Assembly (NCBI GenBank): GCA_025617745.1
Contig: CM046861.1
Span: 17,395,563 to 17,459,562 of the forward strand
Source: Heliocidaris erythrogramma
Taxonomy: Eukaryota > Echinodermata > Echinoidea > Camarodonta > Echinometridae
Reading direction: 5' to 3'
DNA length: 64,000 nucleotides
Of the stretch, positions 44,060-53,417 are shown piece by piece. Every line of letters starts with the position of its first letter. Position 1 is the stretch's first letter. The position numbers and the translations under genes are program-made. The notes below the pieces were generated by a model. It saw only the letters and a program-made list of their open reading frames with translations. It was not told the DNA's origin and did not search any database.

Positions 44060-45115
44060 TAGCCTCTTGTCGAGGCCCTGGCGCTGTTGAAATCCTTGGC
44101 GATATGGAGGCAAAATTTCTGGCGAGCGAAGCGAGCCAGAAACACCGAGGCGCTTGCGCCGAGGGCCTCTTGACACCTGATCTGAATTTCTTTTGTATTT
44201 CATTGTTTTGACGAATATTCCGACCAAATTTTGGTCGGTGAAAATCATCCAATAAGCGCGAGCTACCATGACGTAATGTTAAATATTAATGACTCGACTC
44301 GACTGCAAGCTATTTCTTAAAATGGCGTTCAACGTTTCTTCCACGACGAGTGATGACGATATTTGTAAGAGCTTAGAATATGCCGCTAGAATGTTGAAGA
44401 TTGACAGATTCAAAGATTTGCAAGTTGATGCAATCAAATCTGCACTTAAAGGACAAGATGTTTTTTGTGAATCTGCCTACTGGCTATGGAAAAAGTGTTA
44501 TTTTTCACGCGCTATCGCTCTGTGCTGATTACCTTCGTGGGCCAGGGATGGATAGTGAGACTGCATGCTGCGCTGCTTAGCTTCGCGAGCTGGGCCAGGC
44601 GGATCCCCCGGGGCCTTGCCGGGCAGTGAAGTTGCTGGTAACTCCTTGGTTACATCAGAATTGATGGAGATGCATCTATTGTTGAACGGTGACTTTTATT
44701 GCCCATTCTTCATTATTTGTAAATATATGATGATCTCTTGAGAAATATGTACATTTGTCTTATTTCAAATTTCCATGGTTTGTAAGCTAGAGATCGAATT
44801 CTTCATAATGTGCTTGTCTGTGAATGTATTTTGAGCAAGAGATTTACGTAACCCCCCCCCCCCCAAAAAAAAAAAAAAAAATAAAAGACTAGTCCAGAAC
44901 TGAAGTAAGAAATCCTTGAGATTTCATTGGCCAATTTGCTGGGCGATCGCCGCGGTTATCTAACTATTCACGTTTTCATGCATAATTCAGTAGGAAATCG
45001 TGCCTCATGAATATATAATTCAGGTCGGGTGTCAAGAGGCCATCGGCGCAAGCGCCTCGGTTTTTCTTCATATCGCCAAGGATTTCAACAGCGCCAGGGC
45101 CTCGACAAAAGGCTA
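44060..45115 (+). mobile_element. TIR element with 9-10-bp target duplication carrying a RecQ-helicase fragment
   Basis: Inverted ends AGCCTCTTGTCGAGGCCCTG (left) and, reverse-complemented, AGCCTTTTGTCGAGGCCCTG (right) extend almost perfectly for about 45 bp; after an interruption a further inverted block GAGGCGCTTGCGCCGA..GGC follows. GAATCTAAC(T) occurs at 44051-44060 and 45116-45125, a direct 9-10-bp target duplication. Long TIRs with a 9-bp duplication resemble Mutator-like (MULE) transposons; family assignment is inference. The interior holds the start of a RecQ-like helicase frame and no transposase. Confidence 0.8.
44322..44580 (+). pseudogene. RecQ-like DNA helicase, N-terminal fragment
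   Basis: ATG at 44322 opens MAFNVSSTTSDDD, then FKDLQVDAIKSALKGQDVF, the Q-motif-like RecQ entry. A one-base shift near 44465 then leads to NLPTGYGKSVIFHALSLC, a Walker A (GYGKS) block typical of RecQ helicases, ending at TAG 44578-44580. The other helicase motifs (DEAH, motif VI) are missing. An ATG-started frame at 44289 adds a few extra residues upstream; the 44322 start is preferred because the sequence before it looks non-coding. It could be a captured gene fragment or the residue of an element that encoded the helicase. Confidence 0.75.
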
Positions 45116-45125
45116 GAATCTAACT

Positions 45126-45692
45126 GAAGTTAAGTTGTAGATAAAAAAAAGTATCGCGATAGCCGCTATCGATTTCGCAGTTCAAGCGCGCGAAAAATCC
45201 CTTGTTGCTGGGATACATTGGCGGGGAACAATAGATATGAATATTCATTGCAAGCTCGTACGGATTTGAAGTGAAATGGCCAATAATGGGTCTTCTAAAA
45301 TTCATAAACCTGAAATAGATTTTTGGTGAGACGAAGTAATGAGTGTTTTGATTGGCCAAAATATTTCCGCATCGGCAGGCGAAGTTTAGGGTCATCAAAC
45401 TTTCTAGTTTCTTTCCTGTCACTATCCGAACTGAAGCTCCCATACTTTACTACAGGGTCAAAACTTCAAGGTCACACAGAATTTGCAGGGGTCAACAAAA
45501 TCTAATCAATTCTTTCCTGTCACTTTCCGAACATTCCTTGAAAATTTGGTGCAAATCCGTTCACCCGTTCTCTCGTTATCTTGTACACAATCAAACAAAC
45601 AAACATACGGAGCCCTTTACATAACCCTGCCGATTTCATCGGCGTGTGTATTAAAGTTCACAACATCGTATAGAATACACACACGGGGAGCA
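45126..45692. repeat. Gene B intron with a probable RTE-type LINE tail
   Basis: 45410-45610 holds GGTCAAAACTTCAAGGTCAC and TTTGGTGCAAATCCGTTCAC, a style of sequence common at RTE LINE 3' ends and related SINEs. Assignment is by resemblance only. Confidence 0.35.
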
Positions 45693-45809
45693 TGTTTTTA
45701 ACTTCACAAACGCTTTCGATTTAATCTCTTTAGGTGAACCAAGTAAGCCTTTGATAGTTCACTTCACCTGAAGAGATTAAATCGAAAGCGTTTGTGAAGT
45801 TAAAAACAT
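45692..45809. mobile_element. Palindromic MITE with 39-bp perfect arms
   Basis: The left arm starts ATGTTTTTAACTTCACAAAC (45692) and runs through GATTTAATCTCTT. The right arm is its exact reverse complement, ending GTTAAAAACAT (45809). The short centre has partly paired GGTGAAC sequences. No coding capacity. Confidence 0.85.
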
Positions 45810-46369
45810 TATAATTAAGGAAATAAAATAATGTTCAAAATAATGAGGACGAGGTTTGTCACAATGTCCTATAGTTGTTTTTACGACGTAATTAGTCTTC
45901 GTCTTAATCTTGGATTAAGCGTTGTATGTAGGAAGTCTATTCAGTTTGAGAATCGTAATCCATACGACATCGTAAAGCTACACAAAGCTTGTTAATGATG
46001 TCAAATATGCAATGTTTCATGTATTTATGGGAATAACAAAGATGGGTGCTTGTAAAAAAAAGAAGAAAAGTTATAGAAGAATATTTCCCAGCATTCGGAT
46101 TGAAGGTACATAGTCCTAAGAAGAGGAGGACATAAAGGAAGGAAGGGTAGGAGGAAAAGTCATTTGAGAGAAAGAGAGAGAGAGAGGGGGGGGGGAGAAT
46201 GAGGGGAGAGATGGGTAAAGATGCATAGGGTATCATTTTCTGTATTATATAATTCAAATACATCAATCTGTTTATATGATTTTATACATGTTTGAAGATT
46301 TAGATAAAGAATATCGCAGCATAAATTAAAAAAAATATTGATTCATACAGAGGAATACAGAGACATACA
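45810..46369. other. Gene B intron with purine-rich tract, no gene recognised
   Basis: A GA/G-rich run at 46165-46210 within AT-rich sequence. No gene seen. Confidence 0.4.
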
Positions 46370-46464
46370 TTATTCTTTTATTATCTTTTTGTTTCAGGTA
46401 TTATAAAATGCTTTGTAGTACTGATATTTTATGATACCTGAAACAAAAAGATAATAAAGAATAA
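46370..46464. repeat. Hairpin repeat
   Basis: ATTATCTTTTTGTTTCAGGT (46380 on) is mirrored by ACCTGAAACAAAAAGATAAT (about 46436 on) around a short unpaired centre. Candidate MITE. Confidence 0.8.
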
Positions 46465-46543
46465 TAAATATAGGTTATAAACATGCTCCTCGTGTGTGCT
46501 TTTCTGCATTTCGTCGGAGCCTTGTTCCTGTGAACATTTTGTG

Positions 46544-46544
<1 letters not shown>

Positions 46545-46590
<46 letters not shown>

Positions 46591-46740
46591 CCCCTTATGG
46601 GTACATTAGGAGGACAGTTTTTGTCTCATTTCTATAGACAACTGTCAACCTAATGACACCAACTGTCTACCTAATGTAGGGGTCGCTATTATGACGGAAT
46701 AAACCGCATTGTTAGGTGTCGACCTAATGTACCCTTTAGT

Positions 46741-46778
<38 letters not shown>
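46545..46778. mobile_element. MITE embedded in a TA microsatellite
   Basis: The MITE core at 46599-46734 has inverted ends GGGTACATTAGG and CCTAATGTACCC, with further internal CCTAATG copies. Long TA runs flank it on both sides (about 46548-46586 and 46744-46778), indicating insertion into or growth beside TA repeats. Confidence 0.75.
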
Positions 46779-46781
<3 letters not shown>

Positions 46782-47390
46782 GTTCCCTCACACACACACA
46801 CACACGGTCTTGTATTGCTTTATTTCCGAGGACAAGTATTGTTCCTCTATTGTTCCTCCGTCCTCGGACAGTCGACGGAATAAAGCACAAACTCATTGTT
46901 CGACGTTCGAGGACTATTGTCCGGCTTCCGAGGACCATTGTTCTCATGATTTTTTTTTTGTTCTCTGTCCGAAAATGTCCTCGGACATACGGCTAAACAG
47001 GCCCACACAAACACACACGTACGTGTTTTCACCGGAAAACGAGGACTGTGTGTCAACATTACCCAACCGTCGACTTATTCATAATTAATTATTCACAGTT
47101 ATTTTTCAATGGTTTTTGAAGAGAATAATCCTGGAAGACTAAAAATAAATCCCGTTCAATTGTGAACAATAAATAGCATAGCGTACCTATACAGATGTGT
47201 TGTAGTTGAGATTTTAAGTCTTGTGACCAATTTTCATATCTGAGAGTTAGACTTAAATGATTTTATCATAAAATGAGCTGATAGGGATAGTGTACCTGTG
47301 ATCCAAAACAAAACACAAACTGATAAGGCAGGGGTGCATTTAAGGGGAACTTTTCATGCACATTGTCCAATACTTGGTGTCATTGGCTAT
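46779..47390. repeat. Region of short degenerate repeats (CGAGGAC motif)
   Basis: From 46780 a CACACA run leads into repeated TTCCGAGGACAAGTATTGTT, CGAGGACTATTGTCC, CGAGGACCATTGTTC and GTCCTCGGAC in both orientations up to about 47050. 47060-47390 has nothing recognised. Confidence 0.55.
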
Positions 47391-48190
47391 TTATTGGTCA
47401 ACATTAATACCATTTGGGTGTAGGGTCTTAAGTTTTGAAATCCAGAAGGATTCTCTGTGGAGGATTGTGTCGCCTGATGTGTTGCGGATGATTTCAATGC
47501 TAGTTATTTGAACATTATCTAGTGAGTGAGATGGGAGGTTGAAGTGTGTTGTGTATGGTAATATTTTGTGTTGTGCTGAGTGGAAGTTTTTGATTTCGGA
47601 TCGTGTGTTGTTGAAGCATGTGTATAATGTTATTTCTGTTTTCCCGACATATTGCTTACTGCATTGAGTGCAGGTGATTAAGTATACTACCCAACTGGAT
47701 TTACAAGTTATATGTGAGGTGATTGAGAATTCTTGGTTGGTTGCTGTGCTTCTGAACTTTGAGGTGTTTGTGATGTGTTTATAAATGACGCATTTTTTTA
47801 TTTGCATTGAAAGAACCCATTGGGGCGTTCAGGATCGTTTTCGGACGTGGTGTGGGAGGGGAATAGGGTGTCCCGCTTTAACGAGTAGATCTCGGAGGGT
47901 GCGACCTCGGCGGAATGAGGTTACTGGGGAGTTGGGAAAGTAGTTTTTTCGTTTTGTCTGACTGTTGTAGCAGGGGGTAGTGTTTTTGAATTATTTGTGG
48001 GATTTTGGCGGTGGCGGGGGTGATGGATACGGGAAAGAAGACCGTGTTCTTGTTTTTTTTCAGTGCGTGTTTGGTATTTCAACAGCTCTTCTCTCGGCTT
48101 TCCTTTCGCTCTTTCTATTTGTTGTTTGACCATTTCTGTGTTGTAGTTTCGTTCCTCAAAATTAGGTTGAAGCAGTTGATTAACCCTAAA
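47391..48190 (-). pseudogene. Penelope-like retroelement 3' end with GIY-YIG endonuclease
   Basis: The minus-strand frame 47807-47391 contains VVYLITCTQCSKQYVGKTE, the GIY-YIG block of Penelope-like elements, then HFNLPSHS and RESFWISKLKTLHPNGIN near the C-terminus, with stop TGA. Upstream (to about 48190), NYNTEMVKQQIERAKGKPRE and an FPVSITPATAKIPQIIQKHY block in another frame correspond to the end of the RT/linker. The RT core is absent and at least two frame changes occur, so this is a 5'-truncated dead copy. Confidence 0.8.
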
Positions 48191-48365
48191 AGGGCTGGGG
48201 GTGGAATTCCCCCCCCCCCCCCCCACCCAGACGTTTCTCGCGATATGTCCGCAACGCGCAAAGCAGCCGCCGCGGCGCACAGTGGGCCAAGGCTAAACCA
48301 AAGTGCGCCAAAGTCATTTTGGGCAATTTGTGTTTTCTAATTTTTGTCATGCCCTCTTAACCTCT
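48191..48365. other. Unassigned segment between Penelope fragment and duplicated region
   Basis: A C-run (48210-48223) is followed by a CpG-rich patch (TTTCTCGCGATATGTCCGCA) that looks like part of another repeat. No gene. Confidence 0.35.
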
Positions 48366-48800
48366 TAACCTCTTTTGTAACCGAAGCTATTTCAAATCTT
48401 ATAACTCAATCTCAATTTCTCAGCAATGGTTTACATTGATTACTTTAATAATGGTACAAATGAATGCTATATTGTTACAAGAAGTTCCATTGCTAAAGTA
48501 TTTTTTGTGCACGTTTTTACACCATTATGATATGTTAGGACACCCACAGACATACACGTGCGGCTCCACCATCTACCCCAAACACAATGTTGGCTACCTG
48601 TTTAGACATTAAGTGAAAATTAGCCGCCCCGCCCCTTAAACATTTAGAGACTATTGATCTCCCTTCTTTTTTATTGTTTGCTTCCCATTAATTTTGTATA
48701 ATTTACGAACTTTCTAATGTATTTCTTTACCGAGAGCATAGACGATTAATTATCAGCTTTATTAAGTTTAGAACGATCATAATACGATATAGATACTTAC

Positions 48801-48900
48801 TGGCAGCATATCTCTCAAATAGAGTAGAGTTTTCATAACCAGAAGCAACCAAAGGATAATATTTCACGAAGAAGCCGACAAATATTACGGACATATACAT
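48801..48900 (-). CDS. Gene B: first coding exon, signal peptide
   Basis: ATG at 48900-48898 on the minus strand, 100 bp to the donor A|GTAAGT (48800-48799), phase 1. It encodes MYMSVIFVGFFVKYYPLVAS, a probable signal peptide, then an extracellular linker. It differs from the gene C exon by several amino-acid changes without frame damage. The next matching exon in transcript order is the WSC exon at 36172, giving a 12.6-kb first intron loaded with mobile elements. Confidence 0.75.
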
Positions 48901-50355
48901 TTCCTCGCTGATATAATATGCTCAGATTATACAAATATCAGATGCATTAACACAGTAGACGATCGCAAAGAAAAGCTGCGACTGAATAAAAGAAAAACTT
49001 TATCCTCACTGCTTACGTGACTGCACGCGGACGCGCCTGGGTCGTTGTAGCGGGGGGGGGGGGGGTCTTTGAACAATGCGAAGGGCATTTTTTACAGAAG
49101 TAAATACCTTGATTCCCATCCCATGATACCATATCCTCGAAACTCTTAACAAGTATATATATGATAGAAGCAATTGACGAATCATTTTAAAGCGAAGAAG
49201 CGAGCAATTAAGCCTATTATAGGGATATTGTTTTTAATGCTTGATATTTTCATAGGACGAGATCGCATGAAGACACGTATATACCGGGTGTCCCACAAAA
49301 AGCGGAACGGGTATTATTAACGAGTATTATTAAAACTGTGTCTCAAGTATCTTTACTTCGAAATTTAAATGAGTAATTTACTATTTTCACCGCTCCCTTA
49401 AGTGTTACAAGCGACGTTAGTATAGTGACTTCACTGCAGAAGAAATAGTGAAAGACGGTCATTTGCTAATGTTCCAAAAAATAGCACAAAATTATGTGAT
49501 ATCACAAAGGTTATAAGTTCACGTTAAATGTTGTCGGGGTTACACAATCAAATAAAATCTCAAAGATGGGGGTTATAAAAGAAGATAATACATCGTTATT
49601 TCTTTAAGATTTAGGAATTGTAGGGTGTCGGAATTTTAAGCCAAAATTATATATCATACTCGTTTACGTGTGTAGCTCATTTCTCCAAAGATTCGTTACT
49701 GCGAAGTATAATTGTTCCGGGGTATAGTCTGAAGGTTCGGTAGATTCGTAATTCCAAAAATGGAATGATAGGCTTCATAATAAGCAGGGTTTGTCATTCC
49801 GAAAGTTAAATTGGGAACCTAGTCTAAGTTTCCTAGTTATGAACCGCATATTCTTCTTTTTTTTTTCCTCGCAAAATAATGAACCCTATTACCTATTCGG
49901 AATAACGAAGTTCTGTAATACTTATCCATATTTCATTTTTCACAATTATGAAACTTGAGGAAAATTGACCTTCAGATTGTTGATCCTCCAAATTAATCCA
50001 CCAGGTGTTAATTTTGGGGAAAAAAAGAACTTATTTTCAGTTTGGAAGTAATGGATCTCCTGGAAGAGAAAATGTTCATGTTCGAAATTATGAAACTTTG
50101 CAATTATGAACCATTTGAATTACGAACCTTTGAAAAAACTGAACTTTCATAGAGGAAGAAAAAAAACAACGTTCAGAAGAACGAGCATACCCCTTCATTT
50201 CATTTATAAAGAAAAAAAACGGTCTGTGTTCTGACAGCTTAGAGACTGCCACAAATGTTTATACGAAGCACAATGTGACTTATAAAAAAATGAATTGCAA
50301 ATATTGGAAATATTTAAACAGCTTTTAAGATATTTATGTATCTATAGTTTCATAC
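48901..50355. other. Intergenic region upstream of gene B
   Basis: Matches 3662-5001. It includes a G-run at 49052-49064 and the short extra segment at 49265-49320 noted under the paralogous copy. No promoter element could be assigned. Confidence 0.4.
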
Positions 50356-50619
50356 CGCTATATACAGAAGCTCCCCTATAACCACCGCAAAACTTATCGA
50401 AATCTAACCCTCGACATGGCAAGCCGGTCATCCGTAGTTTTGGATACACATGTTTGTAAACAGGGGCAGGAACATTTAGTTCGATTGTAGAGGGTTGCCA
50501 CTGGAAATCCTTCATCCTTACATGTTGCAATGCAAGAATTTGGATAGTTGTGAAATGTTGATTTGCTTACCTAGCTTACATAGCATAGCAGCCGATGTAA
50601 TCACAATCACAATCACAAT
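50356..50619 (-). pseudogene. Dead WSC exon (longer copy)
   Basis: Minus-strand remnant of 264 bp with acceptor (TTTTAG) and donor (G|GTATGA) still in place. It starts DYIGCYAM then meets TAA. WSC blocks continue in a shifted frame (PNSCIATCKDEGFPVATLYN, CSCPCLQTC) and the end motif FDKFCGGYRGASVY lies in a third register. Stops plus frameshifts make it non-coding, unlike the functional WSC exons at 2513 and 35894. Confidence 0.8.
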
Positions 50620-51821
50620 CTAAAATATTAAAGGAATTGTTGTTATAGTAACATGGAAACACAGGGGTTTCATCTATCCCCTTCTTTATCCCTTTCGGAA
50701 CACTCTCTCCTTCCCTCCCTCTCTTCTTTAATCTTCCTCTATTTTCCCCCTCTCGTCTCTTCCTATCCCAGGCCTCCCCTCTCTCTACCTCTCCCTCTCT
50801 CTCTCTCTCTCTCCACTTTCTCCCCCCCCCCCCCCCCCAGCCCGAAACCACAAATGTAAGAATAACCACAAATTTAAACAAATTGCACTTGCACCAAAAA
50901 AAAAATCAATTTGATGAATGTGCACTTTTGAATTTATTTTTTCCGAACTTTTACATCATTGGTTTGTTGAATAGTATCGAGGATTTTTTTTAAGAATAAA
51001 GTGCGCCATTTTGAGTTACAAACAGGTTTAACTACCGCACCTTAATTTTAATCAAAACAGCATGCAGCGTGCGCCATATTATTGTAATCTCATTCCCTTG
51101 AGATTGATAAATTCATTTATCTCTTTCTTTCTTTCTCTCTCTCTCTCTCTCTCTTTATATATCTCTCTATTTCTCTCGTTATTCTATTGCATTCCTTCGC
51201 CCACAGTTAAAGTATAAATGTATAGACATTCACGTGGGGCCATTCCTTAGAGAGGTGATGTACATGAAGGAAAGACTGATAGCAAAGGGTTAAGATATGT
51301 ACCAAGAACTGGGATGTGTTTGAATAGAAAGGTTACGAAAAAATTAAGTGAAGTCGGCAAGCAGACAGAAAGAATACTGGAGAATATGATCATGTGATCT
51401 ACACATATTTTCCAACAATTTTTACACATACAAAATTAAAAGTTAAGGCCTTGTGAAACAAATTACGAATAGATCGATTTTTTCGTTATAATGCCACACA
51501 TATCTTTGTGCAATCATTCATAAAATACGTTTTTCTTAATTTTCCTTCCTCCACTCAGGCCAGGAGACACAGCGGAGACTCGGACGCGGACGGACGTATT
51601 TCTGATATGCTCACGACGCTACTTTGTCTTTGAGTTTTGATACTGATTTTTTTGGTGAGATCAATTCCTATTGGTTTTGAACTTTTTGTAATATTTTACA
51701 GAAAATTTTTAGTATCAATTGTACATTAAATAGAGGGTCATAGGCCTAGGTATTGACTACCGGTACGTTTGTGCGTATCATAATAAGCCTGTACATAGTA
51801 AGTTAGTGCATAGCACATGTC

Positions 51822-53417
51822 ATGGCCGCAAACATGGCGGACAATGCTGATTATGCTACAGCTAATGGTGAAGACTCGGAAGTCGATGACACATCTTGGA
51901 CAAAACTATCTCAACAATCTGTTAATTCTCAAAGGAACCAAAAAATTAAATCAAAAGAAACACAGTCTAGTAGAACTACTTTGGAAAAACTCATGAGCCA
52001 GGTACAAGATGAAGAATCTAGTGATGAGGAAATGCAAACTCAACAATCTAATCGTAAAAGAGTTATGACTGAATCTAGGTCAAGTGAGTCTGAAAGTGAT
52101 AATGTATGGAAAATAATAACACCTAATAGTCGTAAACATAAACATAAACAGAAAAGAGCAAACATAGACTCTGTACCACACTTGCCTGAAACACAAAGAG
52201 AATATAATAACCCCAAAATTGTAGTATTTAATTCTCCAGTCGTAAAACTTGCAAAGATGAGCCCAATTAAAGTTTCTGCAGCCCTAAATAAATTTGGCTC
52301 AGGATTCATAAAGAGCGTTGGTAAAACGAAACAAGGGGGGATTAGTGTTCAATGCTACACATCGGCTCAAGCAACAAAACTAAAGAGAACAACAAAATTG
52401 GGGGAATGGGATGTCATAGCTGAATTTGCAAAATCAGAAACGCAAAGCAAAGGGGTAATATCAGGGGTGTCTGAAGATGTATCTGAAGCGGACATAGTTG
52501 ATAATTGTAAGGAATATGGGGTTATAGCTGCTAAAAGATTCACACAAAAAAGGGACGGAAAAATTTCGATGACTCGCTCAGTGTGTCTTACATTTAATTC
52601 TCGTAATATGGCTCCGTATGTATTTTTAGGGTATCAGGAGTTTGAGGTAAAGCCTTTTATCCCACCAGTTGTCCGTTGTTTTAAGTGTCAACGTTTGGGA
52701 CACATTGCTAGTGGTTGTCGTGGTACAATAAGATGTGTTAGATGTAGTGGTCCACATTCTTTTGAAGATTGCACCAAAAAAGATCAGGTTCACTGTAGTC
52801 GGTGTGGTGGCAATCACTCTGCCGCCTACGCAGGTTGTAGTACTGTAAAAGAGGAAAAGAAAATTCAAGAGATCAAAGTCACTTTAAATATCTCTTATGC
52901 CGAAGCAGCTAAGGCAGTCCGTCCTCCTAAACACATGGACAGTAGTATTAACAATCAGGCTCATACTTCTAAAGTTAATTTTCCTACATCTTCGTCTATT
53001 ACTAGTAAACCTAATCAATCGACTACTGTTGAGAATGCGAAATTTAATGTTATTTTGAATAAGCCTGTAGATTCACATGTCTCTGAAGTCTCACAAACTC
53101 AGACCAGTCAATCTTTGCAAGTACCAGTCACTACGCAACCAATTAAGAAAGTTTCAATGAAAGATATGTCAACTCAAACTGATCAAGAAGTGGAATGCCA
53201 AACTGAAATGTCATCTCATTATTTACAAATCGATCAATCCCTCATCAAACTTTTGATTGGAACTTTAAAGATTTGGGAGACTAAGTCAGGAAAAGAAAGA
53301 GAACAGGATATTAAGAATTTTATTGAACATTTGTTTCCATCTTTTTCTCATACAGAGAAAAAACGAGGGAGTACGAAATTGAAATCGAAGGATAGTAATA
53401 GTTCATGGCTTCCTTAA
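51822..53417 (+). CDS. LINE ORF1, nucleic-acid-binding protein with CCHC knuckles
   Basis: 531 codons from ATG 51822 to TAA 53415-53417. The N-terminus is polar and charged. Three zinc knuckles start at about residue 286: CFKCQRLGHIASGC (CX2CX4HX4C), CVRCSGPHSFEDC (CX2CX3HX4C) and CSRCGGNHSAAYAGC. This layout is typical of ORF1 proteins of I and Jockey-type LINEs, which coat the element RNA. The ORF1 3' end overlaps the ORF2 start by 13 bp in a different frame, so ORF2 translation probably relies on reinitiation or frameshifting. No stop or frame damage. Confidence 0.93.
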   Translation: MAANMADNADYATANGEDSEVDDTSWTKLSQQSVNSQRNQKIKSKETQSSRTTLEKLMSQVQDEESSDEEMQTQQSNRKRVMTESRSSESESDNVWKIITPNSRKHKHKQKRANIDSVPHLPETQREYNNPKIVVFNSPVVKLAKMSPIKVSAALNKFGSGFIKSVGKTKQGGISVQCYTSAQATKLKRTTKLGEWDVIAEFAKSETQSKGVISGVSEDVSEADIVDNCKEYGVIAAKRFTQKRDGKISMTRSVCLTFNSRNMAPYVFLGYQEFEVKPFIPPVVRCFKCQRLGHIASGCRGTIRCVRCSGPHSFEDCTKKDQVHCSRCGGNHSAAYAGCSTVKEEKKIQEIKVTLNISYAEAAKAVRPPKHMDSSINNQAHTSKVNFPTSSSITSKPNQSTTVENAKFNVILNKPVDSHVSEVSQTQTSQSLQVPVTTQPIKKVSMKDMSTQTDQEVECQTEMSSHYLQIDQSLIKLLIGTLKIWETKSGKEREQDIKNFIEHLFPSFSHTEKKRGSTKLKSKDSNSSWLP

